Assembly (NCBI RefSeq): GCF_001005825.1
Contig: NZ_LBHV01000007.1
Coordinates: forward strand, 310,001 to 374,000
Source of the DNA: Rhizobium sp. LC145
GTDB lineage: Bacteria > Pseudomonadota > Alphaproteobacteria > Rhizobiales > Rhizobiaceae
Direction: 5' to 3'
DNA: 64,000 bases
Below, piece by piece: positions 55,787-64,000 of this stretch (positions are counted from its first letter, which is position 1; each line of letters starts with the position of its first letter). The notes under the pieces are model-generated. The model was given only the letters and a program-made list of their open reading frames with translations, was not told the DNA's origin and did no database searches. The translations under genes were made by a program, and so were the position numbers.

Positions 55787-57625
55787 ATGAAGAATCTGAA
55801 GATATCCTACCAACTGCTGGCCCTCGTGGCCGTGCTGATGGTGGCCTTCGCCACCGTGACCTATTACCAGGTCCGCTCCTCGATCGCTTCGATCTATGCC
55901 GAGCGTTACGAGATGCTGGAAAACCAGGTCGAATCCGCCGTCTCGATCATGCAGTATTATTACGAGCAGGAGCAGGCCGGCACGCTGACCCGCGAGGACG
56001 CCCGGAAGTTCGCCTATGCCAATGTGGCGGCCATCAAGTTCGAGCCGGCCGGCTATATCTTCGGCATGAGCTACGACATGGTCACAGTCTTTCATTTCAA
56101 CCCGAAAACCGTCGGCGTCCAGCAGAAGGGCCAGCCCGACAAGATGGGGAACCTGTTCCGCGAGGAACTGGTCGCCAAGGGTCGCGCCGGCGGCGGCATT
56201 ACCGAATATTATTGGGAAAAGCCCGGCACACCGGCTGATGAAGTCTATAAGAAAGCGGTCTATTCGGCCGACTTCAAACCCTGGGAAGTCGTGGTCGCCA
56301 CCGGCGTCTATACCGACGACCTCGACGCCAAGGTGAACAACACGATCATGGAAGTGGTCGGCACCGGGATCATCGCCTTCCTCGTGGCGCTCGGCGTTGC
56401 GGCGATCGTCATCCGCAATATCACCAGGCCGCTGGCGGCAGTCCACACCGCTCTCGAAGCGGTGGCGGACGAGAACGTCTCGATCGCCATTCCCCACACG
56501 GAGATGTCGAACGAAATCGGCTTGATGGCCAAAGCCACCCAGGCGCTGCAGGAAAAGATTCGCGAACGCCATGCCATGGCCGAGCGCCAGGTGAAGCAGC
56601 AGCAGGAGCTCGACCGCGAGCGGCAGCAGAACGCCGACATGCAGCAGGAAGAAGCGCAGCTTCAGGCCCGCGTCGTTTCCACGATCGGCGATGCGTTGGC
56701 CGATCTCGCCCGCGGCGACCTGACGGTCCGCTGCGGCGATCTCGGCAGCCGCTACGCCTCGCTGCGCACGAACTTCAACGACGCGCTTTCCCATCTGGAA
56801 GCCGCGATGGCGAAGGTGAACTCCAAGAGCGTCGATATCGGCGGCTCCAAGGAGGAAATCCGCCGGGCTTCCGCCGAACTCTCCCAGCGGACGGAACGGC
56901 AGGCCGCGAACCTGGAAGAGACCTCCGCCGCGCTGGACGAACTGGCGGTTGCCGTGCGCCAGACCGCTGAAGGCGCGCATGAGGCCGCCCAGCGGGTGAC
57001 TTCCGTCAGCGGCGAAGCCAGCCGCTCCGACCAGATCGTCACCCAGGCGATCGACGCCATGGGCGCGATCGAGCACTCCTCGGACGAAATCTCCAAGATC
57101 ATCGGCGTCATCGACGACATCGCCTTCCAGACCAACCTGCTTGCGCTCAACGCGGGCGTGGAAGCCGCCCGTGCCGGGGAATCCGGCAAGGGCTTCGCGG
57201 TCGTTGCTCAAGAGGTCCGCGAGCTTGCCCAGCGTTCCGCCGCGGCGGCCAAGGAGATCAAGGACCAGATCTCCCGCTCCTCCGGCCAGGTGCAGAACGG
57301 CGTGCGGCTGGTGGGCGAAGCCGGCGAGGCGCTGAAGCGCATCTCCGATCAGGTGAAGGCGGCGAGCGACATCGTCAGCAAGATCGCCCATTCGGCATCC
57401 GAACAGGATACGACGCTGCGTTCCATAGCCTCCTCGCTCAATCAGCTCGACGCTGCGACCCAGCACAATGCGGCAATGGCGGAAGAGACCACGGCCTCGG
57501 CCGAAGCGCTCGCGGTCGACACCGAAGAGCTGATCGGCCTCATCAGCGGATTCCGAGTCAATGGTTCCGGTTCGGCTTCGGGCGGGCTGCAGCAGATGGC
57601 GCAGCGGATGCGCATGGCGGGCTGA
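55787..57625 (+). CDS. Methyl-accepting chemotaxis protein with single-Cache sensor
   Basis: A 612-residue chemoreceptor. Transmembrane helices at about 8-27 and 190-210 enclose an sCache_2-type periplasmic domain (YIFGMSYDMVTVFHFNP, KPWEVVVATGVYTDDLDAKV), which typically senses small organic acids or amino acids. A HAMP domain (ITRPLAAVHTALEAVADEN) and a Gln-rich coiled coil precede the signalling hairpin [37 protein letters not shown]. The tail (QQMAQRMRMAG) has no CheR-docking pentapeptide, unlike the receptor at 29695. The ligand is unknown. Confidence 0.93.
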   Translation: MKNLKISYQLLALVAVLMVAFATVTYYQVRSSIASIYAERYEMLENQVESAVSIMQYYYEQEQAGTLTREDARKFAYANVAAIKFEPAGYIFGMSYDMVTVFHFNPKTVGVQQKGQPDKMGNLFREELVAKGRAGGGITEYYWEKPGTPADEVYKKAVYSADFKPWEVVVATGVYTDDLDAKVNNTIMEVVGTGIIAFLVALGVAAIVIRNITRPLAAVHTALEAVADENVSIAIPHTEMSNEIGLMAKATQALQEKIRERHAMAERQVKQQQELDRERQQNADMQQEEAQLQARVVSTIGDALADLARGDLTVRCGDLGSRYASLRTNFNDALSHLEAAMAKVNSKSVDIGGSKEEIRRASAELSQRTERQAANLEETSAALDELAVAVRQTAEGAHEAAQRVTSVSGEASRSDQIVTQAIDAMGAIEHSSDEISKIIGVIDDIAFQTNLLALNAGVEAARAGESGKGFAVVAQEVRELAQRSAAAAKEIKDQISRSSGQVQNGVRLVGEAGEALKRISDQVKAASDIVSKIAHSASEQDTTLRSIASSLNQLDAATQHNAAMAEETTASAEALAVDTEELIGLISGFRVNGSGSASGGLQQMAQRMRMAG

Positions 57626-57651
57626 GCAGCCACCTTCAGGCAAAAACAAAG

Positions 57652-57678
57652 CCGCCGGGTCAAAAGCCCGGCGGTTTT
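57652..57678 (+). terminator. Terminator of the Cache chemoreceptor gene
   Basis: CCGCCGGG and CCCGGCGG form an 8-bp perfect stem with a seven-base loop and are followed by TTTT. It is placed between the convergent chemoreceptor and antitoxin genes. Confidence 0.85.
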
Positions 57679-57679
57679 C

Positions 57680-57994
57680 TTATGCTGCGGCAACCGCAAG
57701 ATGAATGCCTGAACTCTCTTGAAGTTCGCGGATGACATTGAAAAGGTTGTCGGCCCGCGGATTGCCCTTTGGGCCGAACATCCGCATCAGGCTCTTCGAG
57801 GGCATGTTCACCCTTCCGGCCAATTCCTCAAAACCAATCGTGGCGTTGATGAAGTCGCGCAAAACGCTCTTGCCCGTATCCAGATCGCCTTCGAGAAGCA
57901 GTTCCACGGCATCGGAAAGCAGAGCCGCGCGAAATGCTGGGTCTTTGTCCATACGCGCCTTGATCGTTTCCTTAAATTCCCGGGTCAGCGCCAT
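57680..57994 (-). CDS. HigA-type addiction-module antitoxin
   Basis: A 104-residue DNA-binding antitoxin. It starts ALTREFKETIKARMDKDPAFRAALL and has a central helix-turn-helix (TIGFEELAGRVNMPSKSLMRMFGPKGNP, residues about 58-85, quoted in part), the usual form of antidotes for RelE/HigB-like toxins. GGAAG six to eight bases before the ATG. The toxin reading frame ends one base upstream (TAAG-ATG), the toxin-first order of HigBA loci. The gene appears intact although its toxin is frameshifted. Confidence 0.8.
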   Translation of the reverse strand: MALTREFKETIKARMDKDPAFRAALLSDAVELLLEGDLDTGKSVLRDFINATIGFEELAGRVNMPSKSLMRMFGPKGNPRADNLFNVIRELQESSGIHLAVAAA

Positions 57995-57995
57995 C

Positions 57996-58317
57996 TTAGC
58001 TTCCTTTCCTGGATTTATATTCTTGCCAGTAGGTTTGCGCCGTCTCGATATCGTTCTGTTGCCGCTGCTTGGTGCCGCCAACCAATAAGATGATCAGTTG
58101 ATCGCCGTCACGGCCGAAATAAATTCGATATCCGGGACCGTAGTCGATCCGGTATTCCATGACTCCCGAGCCGACCGATTTGACGTTCGAAAGGTTGCCC
58201 TTGTTCGATCCGCGCCAAGGCGATTGTTACCTTCGAAGCGGCGCGTGCGTCGATTTTCGTAAACCACCGGCTGAACGGGCTCGATCCATTCCGGTCCAGG
58301 TATTCGGTGATCTTCAT
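57996..58317 (-). pseudogene. HigB/RelE-like toxin gene, frameshifted
   Basis: The first ~40 codons from 58317 read MKITEYLDRNGSSPF...[20 protein letters not shown], typical of phage-Gp49-like HigB toxins. After that the frame gives unrelated residues and stops at 58108 (69 residues from this start). Shifting by one base at the CCC run 58198-58200 restores [38 protein letters not shown] and ends in TWY-like YWQEYKSRK, stopping at 57996 next to the antitoxin. The span of 322 bases is one more than a multiple of three, consistent with one inserted base. Could be a real inactivation, slippage or a sequencing error. Confidence 0.8.
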
Positions 58318-58365
58318 TGGCAATTAGTAACACATATGCCACCATTTGCCAATGGATTTGGGAAA

Positions 58366-60516
58366 TCAGCCGCTGATCTTGGAGAAATCCGCGACCGTGC
58401 CGGTCGCCTCGCGGATCGCCTTCAACAATGCCAGGCGGTTGGCGCGGATCGCCGCGTCCTCGTCGTTGACGAGCACGTCATCGAAGAATTTATCGACCGG
58501 CGCGCGGAGCTTCGACAGCGCCTCCATGGCGGAGCGGAAATCCTCGTTGGCGATCGCCTCGGATGCTTCCTTCGAAGCCGTCTGAATGGCGGCCCAGAGG
58601 GCCTTTTCCGCATCGAGCTTCAACAGCTCTTCCGAAACGCTATCGGCGATCACGGTGCCCTTCTTCTCCTCGGCCGCGAGGAGCTGCACGGCGCGCTTGG
58701 TGCCGGCCAGCAGGTTCTTGCCGTCCTCGGACGTGATGAAGGCAGTCAGCGCCTCGGCTCGACGGGCGACCATCAGAAGGTCGTCGGCATCGGGGGTCAG
58801 CACGGCGTCGATGATGTCGTGCCGGGCGCCCATATCGCGCAGGTAGACTTTCAGACGATCATGGAAGAAGGCGAGGAGATCGGCATCCTTCGTCACGGCG
58901 AGAAGCGGCAACCGCACCTTCCGCTCCAGCAGGATACGCACCACACCCAGCGCGGCGCGACGCAGCGCGAAGGGGTCCTTGGAGCCGGTGGGCTTTTCGT
59001 CGATCGCCCAGAAACCGACGAGCGTATCGAGCTTGTCTGCGAGCGCAACGGTGATCGCCACCTTGTCGTCCGGCACGCGATCGGAGGGGCCCTGCGGCTT
59101 GTAGTGATCCTCGATTGCGGCGGCGACAGAGGGATTTTCGCCCTGCAGCACCGCGTATTTGCGGCCCATCAGGCCCTGCAGTTCCGGGAATTCTCCGACC
59201 GCCTCGGTGCGCAGGTCCGCCTTGGCCAGCACGGCTGCGCGATCGACCAGCGCCGGACCCGCACCGGTGATCTTGGCCAACTCCGCCGCGAGCGCCCGAA
59301 TGCGCGCGACGCGCTCGCCCTGCGTACCGAGCTTGGCATGGAAGGTGACGTTCAACGCGTCGAGCTTGGCCATGCGCTGGTCGAGCGGCTTTGCGAGATC
59401 GAGGTCGAACTTCGCGGCCGAGTCTTGCAGCGTCTCCAGGTCCGGCAGGTCGCCCTGGTCGCGGGTCCAGAAATGCTTGGCATCGGACAGGCGCGCGCGC
59501 ACCACCTTGCCATTGCCGTGAATGATCTCCTTGCCGCCATCCTTGGCGTCGATGTTCGAGATAAGGATGAAGCGGCTGGAAAGGCCCTCGCCACCCTGCG
59601 GGCGGCAGACGAAACATTTCTGATTGGTCTTGATGGTGAGGCGGATGATCTCGGAAGGGATTTCGAGATATTCCTTCTCGAACTCGCCCATCAGCACATG
59701 CGGCCATTCGACAAGGCCGGAAACCTCTTCGAGCAGGCCTTCGTCTTCCACCAATTCGAGACCGTTGGCGAAGGCGATGTCGCGCGCATCGTGCAGGATC
59801 ACGTCCTTGCGGCGCTCGGCATCGAGCATGACTTTCGCCTTTTCGAGGCTCGCCGCATAATCCTCGAAGCGGCGCACGGTAATCGCGCCCGGCGCATGGA
59901 AACGGTGGCCGTAGGTGACGTTGCCGGCCACGATCCCGTCGATCTCGAAGGGGATGACCTGGGTTTCCTCGTGCTCGGGACCGAAGACGCAGACGATCGA
60001 CTGCAGTGGGCGCACCCAGCGCAGGCTTTCCGATCCCTTGCCATCGATGCCGCCGAAGCGGGCGCCCTTCGGCATGGAAGCCGCGCCCCAGCGCATGGAT
60101 TTCGGCCAAGGGAAATTGCGGATGATGCCGGGCATGACATCGGCGATGATCTCTTCCGCGGCGCGGCCGGGTTTCGAAATCACGGCGACATAGAAATCGC
60201 CCTTCTTCGGGTCGCTGACGACCTGCGCCTCGGAGACCGAAGCGAGGCCCGCGCCGCGTAGAAAGCCTTCGATCGCCTTTTCCGGCGCATCGGTGCGCGG
60301 TCCCTTGCGCTCCTCGCGCTGGTCGGCGGAGCGGGCGGTGAGGCCTCGGATATCCAGCGTCAGCCGGCGCGGCGTCCAGTATTCGCGCGCGCCCTCATAG
60401 GTCAAACCCGCTTCCACCAGCACGTCGGTAACGAGCTTTTTCAGGTCTCCCGCGGCCTTGCGCTGCATGCGGGCCGGGATTTCTTCGGAACGAAGCTCTA
60501 GGAGTAGGTCGGGCAT
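58366..60516 (-). CDS. glyS: Glycyl-tRNA synthetase beta subunit
   Basis: A 716-residue beta chain of the alpha2-beta2 bacterial glycyl-tRNA synthetase, which binds tRNA-Gly. [18 protein letters not shown] (residues 4-21) is the GlyS N-terminus; PKSMRWG and [17 protein letters not shown] (about 131-160), [18 protein letters not shown] and [15 protein letters not shown] follow, and the C-terminal anticodon-binding-like domain ends [23 protein letters not shown]. The catalytic partner glyQ is not adjacent and is not in the window; a DUF559 gene lies two bases upstream. Confidence 0.95.
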   Translation of the reverse strand: MPDLLLELRSEEIPARMQRKAAGDLKKLVTDVLVEAGLTYEGAREYWTPRRLTLDIRGLTARSADQREERKGPRTDAPEKAIEGFLRGAGLASVSEAQVVSDPKKGDFYVAVISKPGRAAEEIIADVMPGIIRNFPWPKSMRWGAASMPKGARFGGIDGKGSESLRWVRPLQSIVCVFGPEHEETQVIPFEIDGIVAGNVTYGHRFHAPGAITVRRFEDYAASLEKAKVMLDAERRKDVILHDARDIAFANGLELVEDEGLLEEVSGLVEWPHVLMGEFEKEYLEIPSEIIRLTIKTNQKCFVCRPQGGEGLSSRFILISNIDAKDGGKEIIHGNGKVVRARLSDAKHFWTRDQGDLPDLETLQDSAAKFDLDLAKPLDQRMAKLDALNVTFHAKLGTQGERVARIRALAAELAKITGAGPALVDRAAVLAKADLRTEAVGEFPELQGLMGRKYAVLQGENPSVAAAIEDHYKPQGPSDRVPDDKVAITVALADKLDTLVGFWAIDEKPTGSKDPFALRRAALGVVRILLERKVRLPLLAVTKDADLLAFFHDRLKVYLRDMGARHDIIDAVLTPDADDLLMVARRAEALTAFITSEDGKNLLAGTKRAVQLLAAEEKKGTVIADSVSEELLKLDAEKALWAAIQTASKEASEAIANEDFRSAMEALSKLRAPVDKFFDDVLVNDEDAAIRANRLALLKAIREATGTVADFSKISG

Positions 60517-60517
60517 G

Positions 60518-60976
60518 TCACTTTTCCTCACCCTCCCCTTGAGGGGGAGGGTCGGCACGCAGTGCCGGGGTGGGGTGAAAATTGTCGGCCTCTGCTAGCA
60601 AAGTTAGGCGCTGCTGCACAATGGCAAATATCGTGTCGAGAACGGCGTCCAGCTCGCTCGTCACCTCATGGTTCCAGAAACGGATGACCTGATAGCCTTG
60701 GTTTTCGAGAAATGCCGTGCGCTCGTTATCGTATAGGACTGCGGCGTCTTCCGCGTGCTGACCGCCATCGAGCTCGATCACCAGACCGATTTGATGGCAG
60801 GCGAAATCAACAAAATACCTGCCAATTGGCACCTGACGACGGAAATGCGTCCCTTCCATGGGAATGCGGTACAGATTGCGCCAAAGCTTCGCCTCCGCAT
60901 CAGTGCTGCCATTGCGCAGGCGACGTGCATTGGCAACCTTGAACGGAGTGGTTTTCGAGGGCTTCTTCTTGATCAT
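60518..60976 (-). CDS. DUF559 endonuclease-like protein, tail encoded by a repeat
   Basis: About 152 residues with a DUF559 domain of the very-short-patch-repair endonuclease fold: [35 protein letters not shown] and [14 protein letters not shown] (acidic catalytic-type core), then [12 protein letters not shown]. The last ~20 residues ([18 protein letters not shown]) are encoded by the palindromic repeat at 60523-60580, so the gene's 3' end lies inside the element. The start at 60976 begins IKKKPSK; a frame open further upstream enters the second repeat. Its stop is two bases before glyS. Function unknown. Confidence 0.7.
   Translation of the reverse strand: MIKKKPSKTTPFKVANARRLRNGSTDAEAKLWRNLYRIPMEGTHFRRQVPIGRYFVDFACHQIGLVIELDGGQHAEDAAVLYDNERTAFLENQGYQVIRFWNHEVTSELDAVLDTIFAIVQQRLTLLAEADNFHPTPALRADPPPQGEGEEK
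60523..60580. repeat. Palindromic interspersed element, copy A
   Basis: Nested inverted repeats: CCCTCCCC (60531-60538) with GGGGAGGG (60544-60551), CGGCAC (60553-60558) with GTGCCG (60562-60567), and an outer TCACCC with GGGTGA. It overlaps the end of the DUF559 gene and lies just upstream of glyS. Confidence 0.75.
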
Positions 60977-61041
60977 GTCATCCGGCCGAATTTCAATCTC
61001 AAGATGCAACATATCGGATATGGGCAGGCCGTCGAGGCAGA

Positions 61042-61070
61042 CACTCACCCTCCCCTTGAGGGGGAGGTGA
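61042..61070. repeat. Palindromic interspersed element, copy B
   Basis: CTCACCCTCCCCTTGAG followed by GGGGAGGTGA is a partial copy of the same element, on the other side of the DUF559 gene. The shared core is TCACCCTCCCCTTGAGGGGG. Confidence 0.7.
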
Positions 61071-61098
61071 CGCTATGCCGAACCGTCGCCGGCAGAAG

Positions 61099-63042
61099 CT
61101 ACCACCCGCCACCGCCACCTCCGCCGCCGCCACCCCCGGAGAAGCCGCCTCCGCCGAAGCCGGAGGAGGACGAGGAGGATTTCGGCGTCGGGATGGTGGA
61201 GGCGATCGTATCCGCCATGGAGGAGGAGAAGCCGCCGATGCGCTCGCCGAAATTACCGATGGAATGCCCGCTATACCAGGTAGGCGCGTAAGCCGCTGCC
61301 ACCGCACCGGCCGCCGCCGTGGCGAGCCAGGTTTCAAAGGCGCGGCTCCAGGGTTTTTCGACATCGAGCGCGACCGCATAGGGGAGCAGCGTTTCGAAAT
61401 GCTGCGGCGACATCTGCGGGGCGCCCGCCATGTTCATGCGGTCCTTTTCGGCAAGCGTGAGGTAGGTCCGCAATCCCTCGATGCCGTCCATCATCTTCCG
61501 CCCGAGCGGAGTGGGCGCGCCCATCAGGAAGAAGAAGATGACGTTCAGGAGAACGATGCCGCCAACGGCGACAAAGATCGGCCAATGGTCCATGCCAGTC
61601 AGTTCCGAGGCAAGCCCGACAACGATGCCCGAGAGCGTGGAGATCGCCACGAAACCGAAGAAACCCATCATCAGGATCATCATGAATTTGGAGGCCAGCG
61701 AACTCTTGCGCCGCATGGCCTTGCCGAAATTCACCGCGAAGATGCCGAAGAACACGGCGAAGAAGGTGGGCACGATCAGAACGGCGATCATATCCGGATC
61801 GAGATTGCCGAAGATGAGCACCGCGCCCAGGATCAGCAGGCTCAGCGCGATGCCGCCGATCACATAGCCGGTGTTCGAACGGTAGTATTTGCCGCGGTGC
61901 TCTCTTTCCATGGCGCGGCGGAAGCTCGCCCCGACCGTCTGCACGCGGTCGCCGTTCGCCTTGTCGATCACCAGCGCATCGCCCGGACCGCCGACGGCCT
62001 GCAGGAGCGCCGCCTGACCGACCGGAAGGGCCTTTTCCGCGTGCTTGTCCGTGCGGCGGATGGTGATGGATTTATCCAGATCCTCCAGCGTGACATGGCC
62101 CTTCACGGCAAGGTCCAGCGCGCTTGCCGAAAGCGCTGTCCAGCCCGCGCCGGAAAAGCCCTTGTTCTCGATGTAATTGACGAGCGCCGGGGAGATGCCG
62201 TCCGGCGCATCCCAGCGGGGCACCATGACACCGCGCGCCGGATCGCGGCCGACCGCAAGCCAACTGCGGCCATAATAGAGCGCCACCAGAACGAGCCCGC
62301 CGAAACCGATCAGAAGACCCATATTGTCGCGCAGCCACCAGGCTCGCTGCTGATCGGCGGACGGAGCCGCAATCACGCCCTTCGGAATGCCGACGACGAT
62401 GGTAAGGCCTTCCTGCCGGCCGAGCGTTCTCGTGGTGGCGAACACGGCCGTATTGCCGTTGCCCGACATGGTCGCGTCGCGTTCCCTCGCGCCGAAAGCG
62501 CCGGTGAAGGCTGCCGTTTGGGTAATACGCGCGCCCTCCGGCAGCGTCACGCGCGCCGAAGCATTGGCGATGCGGAATTGCCAGCCATTGCCGGTGACGT
62601 TCCAGTAGAGTTCGTCATGATCGTCGAAGAAGCGGATCTGCCGGTCGGTCGTGTAGGTGATGACGTAGGTATGCTCGCCATAATCGAGCAGCACATCCTG
62701 CGAACCGGCGATAATGCGGGTGCCGCCGGTGACGGATTCGGTCTGCCAGGGCTCCGGCCGGCCATCGCGGGTGACGGATACCACATCGAAGCCGACGCGT
62801 ACCGTGCGGCCCGCCGCATCCTGCATGGTCAGAGGAAAATCGCGAAAGATGCCGCGACGGATATTCCGGCCCTCGGCATTCACCGTAATAGTTTCGACGA
62901 CCGCCAGTTCGCCATTCGGCGCCACCCGGATCTCCGAATGATAGGAGCGGATATATTCCTCAGCCACCGCCGGAAGGGCGAGAACGAAGACCGACAGAAA
63001 GGCGAAGAACGCGACGCAGAAACCGGAGAACCACCGTATCAC
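61099..63042 (-). CDS. DUF2207 domain-containing membrane protein with poly-glycine tail
   Basis: A 647-residue protein with a signal peptide (FCVAFFAFLSVFVLALPAVA), a beta-rich periplasmic DUF2207 domain (EYIRSYHSEIRVAPNGELAVVETI onward, about 28-235, quoted in part), a transmembrane helix near 252-272, more helices near 395-440 and 455-510, and a C-terminus of SSSSSSGFGGGGFSGGGGGG with at least a dozen glycines. DUF2207 proteins are predicted membrane proteins of unknown function. The long Gly/Ser tail is characteristic of the family. It lies between the aroA-like gene and the DUF559/glyS pair. Confidence 0.85.
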   Translation of the reverse strand: MIRWFSGFCVAFFAFLSVFVLALPAVAEEYIRSYHSEIRVAPNGELAVVETITVNAEGRNIRRGIFRDFPLTMQDAAGRTVRVGFDVVSVTRDGRPEPWQTESVTGGTRIIAGSQDVLLDYGEHTYVITYTTDRQIRFFDDHDELYWNVTGNGWQFRIANASARVTLPEGARITQTAAFTGAFGARERDATMSGNGNTAVFATTRTLGRQEGLTIVVGIPKGVIAAPSADQQRAWWLRDNMGLLIGFGGLVLVALYYGRSWLAVGRDPARGVMVPRWDAPDGISPALVNYIENKGFSGAGWTALSASALDLAVKGHVTLEDLDKSITIRRTDKHAEKALPVGQAALLQAVGGPGDALVIDKANGDRVQTVGASFRRAMEREHRGKYYRSNTGYVIGGIALSLLILGAVLIFGNLDPDMIAVLIVPTFFAVFFGIFAVNFGKAMRRKSSLASKFMMILMMGFFGFVAISTLSGIVVGLASELTGMDHWPIFVAVGGIVLLNVIFFFLMGAPTPLGRKMMDGIEGLRTYLTLAEKDRMNMAGAPQMSPQHFETLLPYAVALDVEKPWSRAFETWLATAAAGAVAAAYAPTWYSGHSIGNFGERIGGFSSSMADTIASTIPTPKSSSSSSGFGGGGFSGGGGGGGGGGGW

Positions 63043-63084
63043 GACCTTCCTCCTCTTTGCGCGCCGCGCGCCTTTTGCAAACCT

Positions 63085-64000
63085 TTATGCGTCTTCGTCG
63101 TAAGCTACCCCGAGCGAGGCCAGCACATCCCAGTAGGCCGGGAAGGTCTTCGCCACGCAATCGGGATCGAGAATGGTGATGCCGCCGATCTTCAAGCCCG
63201 CGAGCGCGAAGCTCATGGCGATGCGGTGATCGGCGAAAGTATCGATATCGGCAGGCAGCACCTGACCCGCGAGCGCCGGATCGGAGGCGACGATCAGGTC
63301 ATCCCCCTCCTCCGTGCCGAGACCCGGCCGGATATTGGTCAAGCCTGTCGATAGCGCGCGAACGCGGTCGCATTCCTTCACACGCAGGTTGGCGATGCCG
63401 GTGAAGCGCACCGGCGTCTCGTTGAAGGCGGCAAGCACGGCGAGCGTGGGCACGGCATCCTGCATCTGGGAGCCATCGATTTCCGCGGGCATATGCGGGA
63501 ATTTCGCGATCAGATCGTAGGCCTTAGCATCGGGCTGGGTGAAATCTGTGGCCGGCGTGCCGAGATCGATCTGGCCGCCGGTCAGCACTTCCGCGGCCCA
63601 GAGATAGGTCGCGGCGGAGGCATCCGGCTCAATGTGGAAATCGGCGGCGCGGTAGCCAGTCGGCTCCACCTGCCAGGTGACGGGGCTGGTGCGCTCGACC
63701 TTTGCGCCGAAGGCGCGCATGGCGGCAACCGTGAGATCGATATAGCCGAGCGCGCCGATATGCTCGCCGAGCAATTCCACGACGACGGGGCGGGCGCCGC
63801 CTGCCGCCATCATGAGAAGTGCGGAGACATACTGGCTGGAAAGTCCGCCGTCGATCCGCACCCGCTCTGCCTCGAAGCCGCCCTTGCCGTTGACCGTCAC
63901 CGGCGGGCAGCCGGTCTCGGTTGAGGCGTCGATGCCGAGCGAGCGGAGTGCCTCGACCAGCGGGCCGATCGGCCGCTTGCGCATATGCTCGTCGCCATCG
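63085..64000 (-). CDS. aroA: 3-phosphoshikimate 1-carboxyvinyltransferase (EPSP synthase), 3' part
   Basis: The frame is open to base 64000; the visible 304 residues are the C-terminal ~70% of a ~430-residue enzyme making 5-enolpyruvylshikimate-3-phosphate, the step before aroC. Blocks KRPIGPLVEALRSLGI, GGLSSQYVSALLMMAA, NLRVKECDRVRALSTGL, FADHRIAMSFALAGLK and LDPDCVAKTFPAYWDVLASL match EPSP synthase and are closer to the Escherichia coli-type (class I) than to the class II type usual in rhizobia. The N-terminal class-diagnostic part is outside the window, so this subgroup call is tentative. Confidence 0.9.
   Translation of the reverse strand, partial: DGDEHMRKRPIGPLVEALRSLGIDASTETGCPPVTVNGKGGFEAERVRIDGGLSSQYVSALLMMAAGGARPVVVELLGEHIGALGYIDLTVAAMRAFGAKVERTSPVTWQVEPTGYRAADFHIEPDASAATYLWAAEVLTGGQIDLGTPATDFTQPDAKAYDLIAKFPHMPAEIDGSQMQDAVPTLAVLAAFNETPVRFTGIANLRVKECDRVRALSTGLTNIRPGLGTEEGDDLIVASDPALAGQVLPADIDTFADHRIAMSFALAGLKIGGITILDPDCVAKTFPAYWDVLASLGVAYDEDA

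Noticed and set aside
55649..57649. 666-codon open frame opposite the Cache chemoreceptor
   Set aside because: Shadow of a gene with full chemoreceptor signalling motifs; no ribosome-binding site.
58159..60261. 700-codon open frame opposite glyS
   Set aside because: GC-driven shadow; glyS on the other strand is complete and family-length.
61075..63354. 759-codon open frame opposite DUF2207
   Set aside because: Shadow with low-complexity content; the minus-strand protein has signal peptide, membrane helices and the family tail.

Overview
This 64 kb window looks like a chromosomal segment of a Rhizobiales bacterium, most probably a member of the Rhizobiaceae (Sinorhizobium/Ensifer/Shinella/Rhizobium-like). 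The evidence is the high GC content with strong third-position bias, the rhizobial palindromic repeats, and family-restricted proteins: BA14K, DUF1217, DUF1344, an HPE1-like secreted protein and the BioMNY biotin ECF transporter. No tRNA, rRNA, CRISPR array, transposase or phage module was seen. Species cannot be fixed from the sequence alone.

Layout. 1-8.4 kb: 3' part of tldD, glyoxalase-fold protein, MazG-like protein, TauE-type exporter, polysaccharide deacetylase, pdxH, a lipoprotein, a DnaJ-like chaperone, fabI, a histidine phosphatase and DUF1344. 8.7-14.2 kb: a CHASE-PAS-PAS-GGDEF-EAL cyclic-di-GMP protein, then aroC-ribB closed by a terminator. 14.2-16 kb: a BrnT/BrnA toxin-antitoxin pair and a convergent YcaQ-type DNA glycosylase. 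16.1-18 kb: bioM-bioN-bioY. 18-20.4 kb: thioesterase, histone-deacetylase-like amidohydrolase, xseB, GrpB-family protein. 20.4-24.1 kb: a TAXI-TRAP transporter (binding protein, fused permease, DUF1850) with a palindromic element between its first two genes. 24.2-28.4 kb: acetyltransferase-like protein, pirin, dxs. 28.4-31.6 kb: YceI, cytochrome b561 and a CHASE3-like chemoreceptor. 31.8-36.4 kb: tlyA, a RumA-type RNA methyltransferase, and an acyl-CoA dehydrogenase/enoyl-CoA hydratase pair with a palindromic operator-like box upstream. 36.6-38.9 kb: CorA-type transporter and two tandem BA14K genes.

38.9-41.6 kb is the most interesting part. A Rieske oxygenase/ferredoxin-reductase pair resembling glycine-betaine demethylase GbcAB is preceded, on the same strand, by a clear cobalamin (B12) riboswitch. 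This predicts that the oxygenase is made when B12 is scarce. 41.7-48.7 kb: an unknown protein, a Sua5/TsaC tRNA-modification enzyme, an FAD-linked 2-hydroxyacid dehydrogenase with a ModE-like DNA-binding protein, a large protein built of six DUF1217-like repeats, and a DUF6101-like protein. 48.7-55.5 kb: ubiA, cfa, tex, purD, HPE1-like protein. 55.8-58.3 kb: a Cache-domain chemoreceptor and a HigB/HigA-like pair whose toxin gene carries a frameshift. 58.3-64 kb: glyS, a DUF559 gene bracketed by palindromic repeats, DUF2207, and the 3' part of an aroA-type gene running off the edge.

Most of the window is housekeeping: lipid, isoprenoid, riboflavin, shikimate, purine, pyridoxal and ubiquinone metabolism and RNA modification. 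Accessory parts are the two toxin-antitoxin loci, the repeat-flanked DUF559 gene and the B12-controlled oxygenase. Start codons were chosen by ribosome-binding sites, family length or overlap, and are open to revision where noted.
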